Below, piece after piece: positions 1-11,314 of a stretch of 64,000 nucleotides of DNA. Positions within the stretch are counted from its first letter, which is position 1. Every line of letters starts with the position of its first letter. Source of the stretch: Siphonodentalium dalli (Eukaryota > Mollusca > Scaphopoda > Gadilida > Siphonodentaliidae); assembly GCA_032622095.1 (NCBI GenBank), contig CP136064.1:191073794-191137793 (forward strand), in the 5' to 3' direction. Under the pieces are notes generated by a model, which saw only the letters and a list, made by a program, of their open reading frames with translations, was not told the DNA's origin and searched no databases. The position numbers were made by a program, and so were the translations under genes.

Positions 1-439
1 ATTTTTCATTCTAGAATTATTCTTTGTTTATTTAACATTATGGTTTTATGTCCATCCCTACAGATATGTCAGCCATGATTTGACGGATCTCAATGAAATT
101 TAGTTTGGAGGTCGCCATTAGGAGTGCTTTCAAAAAATGGCTCAATGACATTCAAGTTTTCTGTTTTAGAGTTATCCTTTTTAACTTATCTGGAAATCAA
201 CATTTTCTGTCTGTGAAGATATCTTAGCCATTGGTAAATTATAGGATCTGATTGATATTTTGTAGGGATGCTCACCATCAATGAAATGTCATATGGTAAT
301 GTTCGCATTTTCCTTTTGATTTGTTTAAAAAATTTGGTTCTGTTCTTGCCCATTTGACTAAGTCAAGTTTGAGCTATTGCCATGGGTTGGAGTCTGTGTC
401 TTTCTGTGCATGCGTGCATGCATGTGTCAGTCCGAACGT

Positions 440-1010
440 ACATCTGTCAACAATAGCAGTCATTTTGGATTTCAAATTTGAATCCATCAGCACACCTTGC
501 AGCCTGCATATATTGGTGTACCTCTAGATGGCAGCCATCTTGGTTTTTACTCTTTGTATGACTAAATCCTTTGGCACACCCTACAGGCCTCATCCGATCA
601 TCAACAAACTTCACATGGATCTTTGGGGTGACCTCTAGATGGAGCCATAAATTTTTTCCGAAATTTGTTAAAAAACATGGCCACCTGCTGCCATCTTGGA
701 TTTCAAATTTGAATCCATTGGCAGCCTGAAATTTTGGAGAATTATTTTGAAAATTTACAGGCATTTTTAGGATTACCTCTAGATAGAAGCTATCAAATTT
801 TAACAAGTTTCAATGAAAAATTTGGCGGATGGCAGCCATCTTGGATTTTATTCTTTGCATGACTAAATCCTTTGACACACCCTGCAGACCACATCTCTCA
901 TCCAATTGTTACCAAACTTCATATTGATATTTTGGGTGACCACTAGATGTGAGCCATAATTTTTATCCGATTTGTTGAAAAACATGGCTGCCAGTGGTGA
1001 TCTTGGAATT
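440..1010. repeat. Old interspersed repeat, copy 1
   Basis: It contains recurring phrases such as GCAGCCATCTTGGATTT, AATTTGAATCCATC and CACACCCTGCAG, repeated imperfectly about every 300 bp. The same phrases recur in the same orientation at 5700-6340. There is no coding potential. The element class is not recognised. The flanking stretch 1-439 shows nothing else. Confidence 0.55.
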
Positions 1011-1237
1011 TACTTTATATATATCTCTTGTTGACATCTAGTTTTACTTAGACTTTTCAACTTTCCACTCCATTGACTGTAACACTGGAAATGATCTCCT
1101 CTCAAAGTTGAGCTACATTGTCATTGACATTTTCATTCAATTTGGCACTGTGGGGATATGCCAACATCTTGTTTTAAGCTGTAAATGTATTTATCTGATT
1201 CATAGGAGATCCTTTTTACAATTAATTTTGCTTTCAG

Positions 1238-1351
1238 GTCACTACTGTGAATTTGCAGTATCAGCACCTACAGACTGTTTGCCGAGGACATATATGCCAT
1301 ACGGAGTGATTCCTGCGACAGTGGGAACTACATACACACTAGTTGGTTCAG
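1238..1351 (+). CDS. Exon 1 of the GYYC-repeat gene
   Basis: Internal exon, 114 nt, phase 1 to phase 1. The acceptor is ttgctttcag and the donor is G|gtaagt. It opens with HYC, the end of a GYYC motif whose Gly codon is split by the upstream intron. PTDCLPRTYMP follows, the CPxGTY step of the repeat with Gly replaced by Arg. The C-terminal half is cysteine-free and Thr/Val-rich. There is no start codon context or signal peptide, so the gene begins before the window. A decayed copy of its 3' half and donor lies about 380 bp downstream. Confidence 0.82.
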
Positions 1352-1669
1352 GTAAGTTAGATAATACAAATAGCTCTCCTTGCTAGTTTTGTATGTGTGG
1401 TATTATATTTTTGGATTTTTGATAGAAATATCTCTATTTAGTTGATAGTGAATTAAAAATTCTAGTCCACCTTAGATTCTCAATGTTTAAAATAGTGTAT
1501 AGTGGGGTCAGTTGGGCACTAGCTTCGTGTCATTTTGGGAAATATCTTCATTTGTTAGAAAAGTTCCCACTGTGGGTCCCTCAAAATCTTTTGATGTAAT
1601 TCATAAAAAAAAATTTGTCTTAAGTTGCCTTCATGTTTTTGGACATGGGTCTCAGATCATGATAAGGAT

Positions 1670-1800
1670 CAAGGACCATACATATTGGTTCCTAGTACTG
1701 TGGGTAGTACCTGCAGATTAGTTGACTCTGGTTTGTTCAGTAATAAAAATAGTCCTCTGTGCTAGTTTTGGATGTCTGGATAACAACCAATGTCCATGAT
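1670..1800 (+). pseudogene. Decayed tandem copy of exon 1 3' half plus donor
   Basis: The stretch aligns with the end of exon 1 and the first bases of intron 1. Matching blocks, in order, are CCATAC, TTCCT, GTGGG, TAGTTG, AAATAG and GCTAGTTTTG, spaced as around the real donor at 1352. The donor position reads ctggtttgtt instead of caggtaagtt, so it no longer splices obviously. It is a relic of local exon duplication. Confidence 0.6.
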
Positions 1801-1861
1801 AGGAAAATAAAAAAAAAATTGTGGTGCCATTCTTCGGAATATTGTTGTTTTATATTTTCAG

Positions 1862-2006
1862 TGTCAGACCTCGCCAAGACACAGTTTGAGTGTATTGACT
1901 GTCCAGGGGGATCATATTGTCAGGCCGCTACGATCACTCCAGCAGACTGTGGACTCGGGATGTATTCTAGACCGTGGCAGTTTGAGTGCTCAGTGTGTGA
2001 AGCAGG
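1862..2006 (+). CDS. Exon 2 of the GYYC-repeat gene
   Basis: 145 nt, phase 1 to phase 2. The acceptor is atattttcag and the donor is GCAGG|gttagt. It encodes VSDLAKTQFECIDCPGGSYC, a cysteine pair plus a GSYC motif, then ADCGLGMYS (the CPxGTY step) and ECSVCEAG. The final Gly codon is split GG|T, one base later than the usual G|GT at this position of the repeat. A palindromic MITE begins only 8 bp after the exon. The next exon restores phase and gives a perfect GYYC. Confidence 0.82.
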
Positions 2007-2012
2007 GTTAGT

Positions 2013-2227
2013 TACAGTAATGCCCTAAATAATCGACTACTTAACCACATCATAATTATGAGTAACTTTTCAGGATTTAGCCAGAGATGTGGCTTGTTGC
2101 CATTCATTGGAAAGCTCTCAGTGAGAGATTTCCGATGATGGCAACAAGCCATATTTCCGACTAAATCCTGAAAAGTTACCCATAATTCTGCTGTGGTTAA
2201 GGAGTCGATTATTTAGGTAATTTACTA
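2013..2227. mobile_element. MITE family A, copy 1 (Tc1/mariner-like fold-back)
   Basis: First member of a palindromic family of about 210 bp. It has the form TA-CAGTAATGCCCTAAATAATCG ... inverted copy ... CATTACTG-TA. The two arms are nearly complementary over about 100 bp and meet at a GAGAGCTTTC centre. TA flanks and the CAGT end fit a Tc1/mariner-type nonautonomous element. This copy sits immediately behind the exon 2 donor and its right end is degraded. Confidence 0.8.
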
Positions 2228-2380
2228 TATTCTTGTTGATGCCTTCCTGTTACTCATACCATAGAAGCCTTGTCCGATGGTTGATATGACACCACAGCAG
2301 TGAAGCTTGTTCCCATGTGTAAACTTAAAAGCAGACGAGAACTTATTGGAATTTGTTGCAAAACAATAATATTTCAACAT

Positions 2381-3120
2381 ATCTCCTCTATTTTAATTTT
2401 GAGGAAATTTCTTCAATCTTCTCCTATAGTTAAAGTGATGTGAAACACTCCGGTAGGGTGATCAAATAGAAACGGAGAATAATCTTGTTCAGAGTAGTAA
2501 TTTTTACAAATAGTATATCCATCCAAATTGACAACACACACCGTCATTCTTATATATGAATTAAATGCAGTGACTCTTGATGGCAAAATCGTTTTCGTTT
2601 TCGCTGATAAATGCGTCCCGAATCGAGTAGTAAATATTTACAATTGAGCGTAATTGATGTTAGTAGAATGTTACATTCCTCCAGTTGTCATAGTGCCTGA
2701 ATACTAACTTATCAGTTTTAATCACCCGAACAAGTACATAATATGTCTCTTACATTTTACATCTATAAGGCTACAGGAAGTTGATTCTCTGTTTCTCAGA
2801 CACTTTTTTTCCCAAAGCAGGCAGGCAGGCAGATTTTTATATTTATTTTTTATGGCCAAAATTTACCGGCAGGCAGGTTTTTATTACCATATTTTATGAC
2901 AAAAATTTCCCGGCAGGCAGGTTTTTATTTGTTTATCCTAAAATTGTAAAACCAATGTTCGGACATTGAAACATGACTACTTGATTTGATTTTAATGAAA
3001 TTTTATTAATACTGAAACTTGTCAGGCTTCACTAAGCCATCTTTGAATGTGTCAATAAAAGACAAAAACAAAATATATTAAACTTTCATAACATAAAATA
3101 ACAACAATATGCAGAATAAT
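2381..3120 (+). repeat. 740-bp tandem duplication, unit 1
   Basis: The unit starts at ATCTCCTCTATTTTAATTTT and ends at GCAGAATAAT. The next unit begins without a gap and matches almost base for base. It includes GGCAGGCAGG runs and, at about 2769-2803, the sequence GGAAGTTGATTCTCTG that recurs inverted near 5000. Confidence 0.9.
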
Positions 3121-3860
3121 ATCTCCTCTATTTTAATTTTGAGGAAATTTCTTCAATCTTCTCCTATAGTTAAAGTGATGTGAAACACTCCGGTAGGGTG
3201 ATCAAATAGAAACGGAGAATAATCTTGTTCAGAGTAGTAATTTTTACAAATAGTATATCCATCCAAATTGACAACACACACCGTCATTCTTATATATGAA
3301 TTAAATGCAGTGACTCTTGATGGCAAAATCGTTTTCGTTTTCGCTGATAAATGCGTCCCGAATCGAGTAGTAAATATTTACAATTGAGCGTAATTGATGT
3401 TAGTAGAATGTTACATTCCTCCAGTTGTCATAGTGCCTGAATACTAACTTATCAGTTTTAATCACCCGAACAAGTACATAATATGTCTCTTACATTTTAC
3501 ATCTATAAGGCTACAGGAAGTTGATTCTCTGTTTCTCAGACACTTTTTTTCCCAAAGCAGGCAGGCAGGCAGATTTTTATATTTATTTTTTATGGCCAAA
3601 ATTTACCGGCAGGCAGGTTTTTATTACCATATTTTATGACAAAAATTTCCCAGCAGGCAGGTTTTTATTTGTTTATCCTAAAATTGTAAAACCAATGTTC
3701 GGACATTGAAACATGACTACTTGATTTGATTTTAATGAAATTTTATTAATACTGAAACTTGTCAGGCTTCACTAAGCCATCTTTGAATATGTCAATACAA
3801 GACAAAAACAAAATATATTAAACTTTCATAACATAAAATAACAACAATATGCAGAATAAT
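3121..3860 (+). repeat. 740-bp tandem duplication, unit 2
   Basis: It is a copy of the preceding 740 bp with only a handful of differences, for example CCCGGCAGG becoming CCCAGCAGG and GAATGTG becoming GAATATG. The near identity implies a recent event or an assembly artefact from two haplotypes. Confidence 0.9.
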
Positions 3861-5027
3861 TTTTTGTTAATGTGTATGGGTAAATTGATTATCAGTGGTT
3901 GTTCTTAATCACCATTGCTACTGTCGTTTTAGCAAGCTTCCACCTGTTGATAGTACAAACACACATACATATATAGAATATAAATAGAGTATATCTGTAT
4001 GTATGTATGTAATAATAGAAATGATGTTTAATATGTGAAACATACATGATTTAATAAGTGTTGTCTAGAAAATTATTGTCATATGAGATCAAATCACATG
4101 TATGTGTGAATCACTTCTATTTGCTGTTACATGTACCTTCCGTATACATATATGCCATGTTTGCTGAATATATATAAAATATATTTAAACTTTAATATTT
4201 TACCCACACACATTTCAATAATTTGATATTCTTTTAATAGTTGAAATAAAATAAAATAGTCGAATGAACTCTTTGCACTCATGGATATGCAAATAGAATA
4301 TTATTACTATCCATTTACTTGCAAACCAAGCTTTTTTTCTTCCAAATATTCTAGAAATTTTTGGGTGAGTTCATCCCTTTTATTTATGGATTTGTCCAAC
4401 TTTGGAAGCTGGAAAGTCTTTTCCATAAGAACACTGAATGGAGACTTCGTTGGTGCATCCGCACTGGTAGTTGCACGTTGACAAGTACTTGAAGAAGTAT
4501 TGGTGGTCACCGTGATCTTAAAATAAAAGCCAAAAATGTCTGCAACCTGTGTGGCTTTCAAAGTTTCAGTTCAGGTGAGACGAAGTCGAAGTCTGATGTT
4601 TTGTTTTTTCCAACAAATGGATTTGATGCTTCCGCCGTGTTGGGGCGTTATCCGTTCCGATAAATTTCGACATGTTTCATCGATCTCAACACTCACTATA
4701 GTCCAGGGGATAAGATATTTGTTGCCGTCCCACACGCAATCATTCAGAATTGCAACCATTGTTTTAGCGGAAGTAGATCGGGCGCGTTCGATTAAGATTC
4801 AGGACATCGGCTTGTTCGATCTATTCAAAGTTTGGAATTATGAGATAGAGTTGCGCCTCTTTATCCACACCTGTTAACAATGGTCGATTGCGAACTTCAC
4901 GGATTGCGAGCGGCGGGATGAATTATACTTTTTATTTTTGGTAGGCTATAAAAAGTACCCAGCGGTGTATTTTTTCGGGGGGGGGGGGGGGGGGGGGTGT
5001 GTCTGAGAAACAGAGAATCAACTTCCT
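3509..5027. mobile_element. TIR-bounded element with remnant coding sequence
   Basis: GGAAGTTGATTCTCTGTTTC (left, 3509-3543, also in duplication unit 1 at 2769-2803) is matched inverted at 4999-5027, so the duplicated unit carries the left end twice. A poly-G run of about 20 bases lies just inside the right end. The interior is AT-rich with TG/CA microsatellite at 3955-4015 and a minus-strand coding-like stretch. The superfamily is not identified. Confidence 0.55.
4307..4759 (-). pseudogene. Unrecognised minus-strand coding remnant
   Basis: Two adjacent minus-strand open stretches (4759-4571 and 4561-4307) read like one protein broken by a stop or a small intron. The first contains AILNDCVWDGNKYLIPWT. 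The second contains QVADIFGFYFKITV, a Thr/Ser-rich linker and a charged tail ending EYLEEKKLGLQVNG. Codon use and residue mix look protein-like, but I recognise no family. It lies inside the TIR-bounded element, so it may be a transposon gene or captured host sequence. Confidence 0.35.
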
Positions 5028-5175
5028 ATGGCCTAATAGAGTTCTATTTACCATGCAGAACATTGCAATCAATATTTTGTTTCATCTGACTCCAGCTCTA
5101 GTTTATTGCTCTCTCTGTTCCTTTGTTTCTGGCATATGACCTTCACATCATTTGTGTTGCATGTTTTTGTTTCAG

Positions 5176-5315
5176 TTATTACTGTGACAATGCAACAACA
5201 TCATACGATGATATGACGATAAATAAGAAGTGTCCTGCGAGCAAATATTGCCAAGTAGGCCTGTCGGACGTATCGCAGGCTACAGACTGTAGTCAGGGAA
5301 AATACTGCCCCGAAG
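5176..5315 (+). CDS. Exon 3 of the GYYC-repeat gene
   Basis: 140 nt, phase 2 to phase 1. The acceptor is ttgtttcag and the donor is G|gtttgt, a weak donor. Its first base completes the Gly codon left by exon 2, giving G-YYCDNATTS. KCPASKYC and then DCSQGKYCPEG follow, three aromatic-Cys steps in 46 codons. One N-glycosylation sequon (NAT) is present. The pair of exons 2 and 3 together forms a phase 1-1 module. Confidence 0.82.
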
Positions 5316-5699
5316 GTTTGTATGTTTCAACTGACCTCATTCTCGTAATAATCTACTTCTCTCATTGCTCTTTATGAGCAGGATTTGATTGGCCTAATTT
5401 CATTGAAAATGGCCAAAGAATATATCATTTCGCCAAATAGTTTCAAGCTTATAGTAAGCAGTCACCTCTCAGAATAACAACAGAACTCACTAAAACACTT
5501 ACACATGTTTATATTTAATCAGTTGATGCTCACTTTATGTCCAATGAATGGCAGTAACTTAAACAATAATTATATATGCCGTTTTATAAATGGGACGTAT
5601 TATTTTTAGTGTAACTCGTCAGACGTGTTGTAGGCTTATGTCATCGCTGCAGAATTTGCATTGTCTATAAAATTTCTCTCGGGATTTGCAAAGTGAAAT

Positions 5700-6340
5700 T
5701 AAGATGTTTCATGGAGTGCCAATTTGAATCCATCAGCACACCCTGCAGCCCGCATCAATTGGAGAATTGTTTTGAAAATTTACAGTCATGTTTAGCTCTA
5801 GATGGGAGCTATCAAATTTGAACTATTTTTGATGAAAAACTTGGCCGCCAGCAGCCATCTTGGATTTTACTCTTTGCATCACTAAATCCTTTAGCACACT
5901 CTGCAGCCCACATCTCTCATCTGATTGTCACAAACTTCATATAGGTCTTCTGGGTGACCAATAGATGGGAGCCATCAAATTTTTCTGACTTTCATTGAAA
6001 AACTTGACCGCCAGTGGTCATCTTGCATTTCTACTCTTTACAGGCCAATACTTTCATCCAATCGTGACTAAACCTCAAGTGGATCTTTGGGGTGACCTTT
6101 AAATGAGAGCCATAAATTTTTTCCAAATTTAGTTACAAAAAGCGGCCGCTAACAGCCATCTTGAATTTCAAATTTGAATCCGTCGGCACACCATACTTTA
6201 TACATGTATTGGAGAAATGTTTTGAAAATTTACTGGCATGTTCAGGATCACTTCTAGATGGGAGTTATCTAATTTGAAATTTGTTTTTATCAAAAACATG
6301 GCTGACGGCAGCCATCAATGGATTTTACTCTTTGCATCAC
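5700..6340. repeat. Old interspersed repeat, copy 2
   Basis: It has the same phrases as 440-1010 (CCATCTTGGATTTTACTC, TTTGAATCC, CACACCCTGCAGCC), direct orientation, and internal re-use of each phrase every 250-330 bp. The class is unknown. Confidence 0.5.
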
Positions 6341-6417
6341 TAAATACAGCCAACATTATTTATCAAGTTGATCCTAAACTTTGTATGGTTCATAGGGCTG
6401 ACATCTGGTATTATTTA

Positions 6418-6602
6418 CAGTAATTCCCCAAATAATCAACTTTCGGATGAATTTTTCAGGAAATATGGCTTGTTGCCATTCATCGGAAAGCTCTCACTAA
6501 GAGCTTTCCGATGAATGGCAACAAGCCATATTTCTGACTAAATCCTGAAAAGTTACCCATAATTCTCCTGTGGTTAAGGAGTCGATTATTTAGGGCATTA
6601 CT
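6418..6602. mobile_element. MITE family A, copy 2
   Basis: CAGTAATTCCCCAAATAATC at the left end and TTTAGGGCATTACT at the right. The palindrome centre is intact, but about 30 bp are missing from the left arm. Confidence 0.8.
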
Positions 6603-7312
6603 TTTGACATTTATTTCCAGATGACAACTTTAGCAACTTAAAAATTGGTGTTTTCTTGGTTTCCTGTTGATAACTGCAGTTAGGCTTTGTTGATCCCCAC
6701 CAAATTTTATATGTGGCTGAATTGGCACAAAATACGAGGTGTGCTTGATTCGGGGGATTTGTTCAATGATCCTCACCAGACTTATGGGGCCTTTTTGACT
6801 TTATTTGTTTTTCAGCTGATCACTCCAAGTCATGGAATCTTTCTGAAATGCAATTAGAAACAAGCCTATGGGTGTATTATGCTACTGTGGCGGTGCTCTT
6901 GTTTTCATTAGGCCTAAAAAAAAAAGACATTTGTTTCCGCTAACACGACCGACCCTATTTTAAACCCCTGACCCTTAACTTTTTATTGCCATTCAATTTA
7001 GCTCCTAATTCATATCATAACAAGATGCAAAACATTTATATATATTGACATAAGAAATTTTAGTTTACAAAAAGATTTAAGTTTAACAGTTGGAATCATA
7101 CTGTAAAGTACATGTACCCGGTATGTTTGGCTTTATCTAGGTTTCATCTGTGAAAACTTCAAATAGTTTCAGTTCAGGTTTGTTATGATTCAGCCTTCAG
7201 ACTTCAGTATTTCAATCAAATACAGTACAGGAACATTAACAATTTGATCGAATCAACCTGGTTATCAGGTGGGATCTCATAATACCAAATGAAAAATTAA
7301 CATAGAGATTAG
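6603..7312. other. Intron 3 sequence without recognised feature
   Basis: It contains the phrase GTTTCCTGTTGATAACTGCAG and other low-complexity AT-rich sequence. No exon-like, RNA-like or transposon-terminal signal is seen here. Confidence 0.4.
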
Positions 7313-7609
7313 CCTTCACTATGAATACCGAACACAACCGAAAACAAGTTAAAATAAGGGTTAAAAGACGGAAATATAAGAACTAAACTATGTAGGGGTG
7401 TGTGCGTATATGTAAGCTAGTGATATGTGAAGTTTGATGCAATTTGGCCGATTAAAAGTTACGTTAATGAAAGTTTTATGTAATTTCACGCTGATTCAGA
7501 GTCCTGCGTGATGGCGGCTAACTCTATGAATACCGAACACAAGTCCAAATAAGGCGTATATAATGGAAATATATGAAATAAAGTATATAATGATGTGTGT
7601 GTATATAGA

Positions 7610-7924
7610 GGATCTCAAACGAGTTACTATTTTATACGGAATTTATCAACCGAGTTCACTAAATTCGATTTGAGCCGAGGTTTACCGAGGCTCAAATAGA
7701 ATTTAGTGGACGAGGTTGATAAATTACATTTAAAATAGAACGAGTTTGAGATACTTTTTATCACATGATCATATAATCGCTAAAATTTTATCGAAAACAA
7801 CAATTAACTGCAGCCAGCGATCATTGTCTCAAAGAGCAGCGTGACGTCATTGCACGCGACGATATTACACGTGTCTATTACGCTCGAATATTACATCGGA
7901 AAATAGTGCTAATCATGTGATAAA
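7610..7924. mobile_element. Fold-back insertion nested in the MULE left arm
   Basis: It interrupts a MULE arm unit between GTGTATATA and TGTAAGTTAG. Its left part is a palindrome around GAGCCGAGGTTTACC, with arms containing ATCTCAAACGAG and CGAGTTTGAGAT. ATCACATGAT and ATCATGTGAT lie inverted in the right part. A related but decayed sequence lies at 29925-30035. Confidence 0.5.
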
Positions 7925-8630
7925 TGTAAGTTAGTGATATGTGAAGTTTGATGCAATTTGGCCGATTATAAGTTTAGTTATTGATAGGTTTATGTACAAT
8001 ATTAGCTGTCGGCACGTAAACCAGAGTTCGGCAAGATGGCGGCTAACTCTATGAATACCGAACACAAGTTCAAATAAGGCGTATATAAGGGAAATATATG
8101 AAATAAAGTTTGTAATGATGTGTATTTATATGTAAGTTAGTGATATGTGAAGTTTGATGCAATTTGGCCGATTAAAAGATTAGTTATTTGTAGTTTTATG
8201 TACAATATCAGCTGTCGGCACGTATAAACCAGAGTTCGGCGAAATGGCAGCTAACTATATGAATACCGACCACAAGTTCAAATAAGGTGTATAAAAGGGA
8301 AATATATAAAATAAAGTTTTAATGATTTGTATGTATATGTAAGTTACTGGTATGTGAAGTCGGCATGCAAGCGAGAGTTCGGCGAGGATTTCTATGAATA
8401 CCGAACACAAGTCGAAATAATAAGATGATTAAGACATCAGCGATATAGGTGATAATTAATTTCCCCTAACATATGGCACTGCGCAGTAGAGCCTTTGTTG
8501 CTGATTAATTACCGATGTGTGATCGCGGATTACTCTGGCTTATCGAAAAGATTACAGGGATGTTTTGACAGTGATATTCAAGCAAGGTTTCACAGGTTTC
8601 ATAAACCAAAATGGTTGAATAAACAATATT

Positions 8631-9367
8631 GTGTTCAGCACCGATGACAAGATTGCTCTTGTGAATGCAATATCGACATGTTTTCCCGGGAGCACACACA
8701 CATTGTTTACTCGCCATCTAAAGGAAAACCTCATGAGAAATCTGAGTAAAAAAGGGAGCCAAGAAACGGTAAGTAAACTAGTAGGTAAGACATTTAATAG
8801 TGAGAAAGGCCTCCTCACAATAGATAGTAAGTTGGTTTACGAGGAGGTCGAAGCTGACATCATGACGAAAAATAAAATAAATATATTGAGTCTTTCATGC
8901 TCAGATTAAGGTCCAAAGTCTTCGAGGCTCGTTTACAAAATAATGTAATTCCCAAACTTTGGACCAATAATAATTGTGAGAGTTTAAACCATATTATCAA
9001 ATTGGAAAATGAGTGGAAAACGTTGCGACTGACCGACTTAACAGACAATTTATCAGACATAGTTGACGATCAATTACGGGACATTAGAGGTGCTTTACAT
9101 GGCTGCGTAAATTTTCAATTAGCGAATCAGGCAATATCATTAAAAATAAGCAATAGTACATGGGTAAATATGACAGCAGACCAACGTGACCGACGACTAA
9201 AACGACTAATGACGTATGTTTATGATACTGCTAAACTGCAAACATCAACGGACAGACGCCTGACTATTCCGAAAACAGCGGCTATTGCCAAAAAAACGGG
9301 ACAAGTAAAACGAATAAAATCTTGCAAAACAAAATCAGTTGGCAATAAACGTCAAAGGGGTGCTTGA
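8631..9367 (+). pseudogene. Truncated MULE-type transposase
   Basis: Two overlapping plus-strand frames (8631-8909 and 8897-9367) read as one transposase with a frameshift near 8900. The first contains a TDD acidic site, ALVNAISTCFP and TRHLKENLMRNL, corresponding to the second catalytic Asp and the following H-x3-N of MULE transposases. The second contains WTNNNCESLNHIIKLENEW, the usual context of the catalytic Glu. The basic C-terminus ends at a stop at 9367. The N-terminal third with the first Asp is missing and upstream frames carry stops, so it is inactive. Confidence 0.7.
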
Positions 9368-10393
9368 GAGTTGTTTAGGAATGAATGCTTTAATGCTGGG
9401 AGAAACAAATTAATGAGTAACATGCAATAACACATTTACAATATTTTATATAGAATATGTACACGATGGAAATATAAAAATATATATAAGTTTATATAAG
9501 TATATATATATGAATATTGGTATGCATTTAGGTAATTTTTTGCAGAATATCATTATTTTCGTCTTTTTTGTAGCATATCATTTATCTAACATGCATATGT
9601 TAAAAGTCCCAAACGGCAATGTCACACACTCCCCTTCAATGGGGTAATTGTGCCAAATCGGCCAAATTGCATCAAACTTCACGTATCGCTAGCTTATATA
9701 TAAATACACATCATTATAAACTTTATTTCATATATTTCCCTAAAATACGCCTTATTTGAACTTGTGTTCGGTATTCAGCCGCCATCTTGCCGAACTCTGG
9801 TTTACGTGCCGACAGCTAATATTGTACATAAACCTACCAATAACTAAACGTATAATTGGCCAAATTGCATCAAACTACACATACCAGTAACTTACATACA
9901 CACACATCATTATAAACTTTATTTCATATATTTCCCTTATATACGCCTTATTTGGACTTGTGTTCGGTATGCATAGAGTTAGCCGCCATCACGCCGGACT
10001 CTTGACTCGGCGTGAAATTACATAAAACTTTCATTAACGTAACTTTTAATCGGCCAAATTGCATCAAACTTCACATATCACTAGCTTATATATACACACA
10101 CATCATTATAAACTTTATTTCATATATTTCCTTATATACACCTTATTTGGACTTGTGTTCGGTATTCATAGAGTTAGCCGCTATCACTGACTCGGCGTGA
10201 AATTACATAAAACCTTCATTAACGTAACTTTTAATCCACCAAATTGCATCAAACTTCACATATCACTAGCTTACATATACACACACATCATTATAAAGTT
10301 TATTTCATATATGTCCGTCTTTTAACCCTTATTTTAACTTGTTTTCGGTTGTGAACGGTTATGTTAGGTTGTGTTCGATATTCATAGTGACCC

Positions 10394-11312
10394 GAGATTA
10401 GTACTATAAATAGTAAATACTAACTAAATAGACATTGTTTCTGTACTACATGTAGTATATTATGTATGTGTCTCACTTGAATTTTATAAAATAGCCTATT
10501 ATATGAATTAGAGTGATAATGGTAAGTCTCATTTCAAGCATCATAAGCATAATCCATTGAACCAAAAGATATCTGACAATAAGTTATAAGCATTCCCAAT
10601 CCATACATATATAAAAAATTTCCAAAGTTATGCTTGAGAAACTTGATCAAATTGACCTCTCAGTAAAATTCAAAATACTGACTCAAAGTGCCCTAGATTA
10701 GCTCTAAATGCAATGGATTTTCAAATTTTTTCCAGGGGGAGAACCCCCACCATCAGCAGGGGGTCACCCCTCCCAAACCTTCCTCCGCTCAGGCCTTCAG
10801 GTTATGTCTTTGGCATATCATTGCCCAAAAACAGGTGTCCCCAAAAAATACCTAGATCCTTCACCGAATGCGGAGGAGAAGGTGGGGTTGTGAAGCCATC
10901 ATTAAGAGATCGGTACAAGACGGTCACTCCAATATGTGACAGTGCAGTGGTGCTGGACTGACTCCAGTTGTCGCCAGGCCATATGGGAAATATTAGGATT
11001 ATCAAAGACTATATTAGTATATAGACTAGTATATATGTAAATATTGATGCATATGTAAGATTGAATTGGAGTTTTTAGTTCCTCTGTCATTTGGGTTAAC
11101 CTGATTGGGGCTAAGAAGTGCACAGTTTGGGTTATTGACAAGTATTATACAGTTATTTTTAAAGATACTGAGAAAAAAAAAAGTAAAAAAAAAAAAAAAA
11201 GTTAAGCCTACCTACCCTAATTTTTTCAGCTCGTTAGCGGAAACAAATGTAATTTTGTTTAGGCCTTATTGTTATTTGAACATATCAATTTTATAATAAA
11301 AAAGAATGAATA
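10394..11312. other. Intron 3 sequence, no gene seen
   Basis: It includes a GC-richer patch at 10730-10950 (CCAGGGGGAGAACCCCCACC, a short hairpin) and an A-rich tract at 11170-11200. I could not assign either to a gene or a known repeat. Confidence 0.35.
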
Positions 11313-11314
11313 TA

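Larger units (their letters stand above)
7305..10401. mobile_element. Mutator-like (MULE) DNA transposon with 8-bp target duplication
   Basis: The element proper is 7313-10393. It is flanked by the direct 8-mer GAGATTAG at 7305-7312 and 10394-10401. Long inverted arms (about 7316-8410 and 9640-10390) share TCACTATGAATACCGAACAC and are built of several imperfect units, each with AATTTGGCCGATTA and AAGTTTGATGCA. Between the arms lies a broken transposase. The arrangement of long, internally repetitive inverted ends with an 8-9 bp duplication fits MULEs; the protein supports that over hAT. Confidence 0.8.

Noticed and set aside
4977-4997. Poly-G run as a functional element
   Set aside because: A simple homopolymer next to a transposon end and likely length-unstable; no further evidence.
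10708-10961. GC-richer open frames near 10.8 kb
   Set aside because: Two frames overlap with similar length, no splice edges fit the gene, and no known domain is visible.
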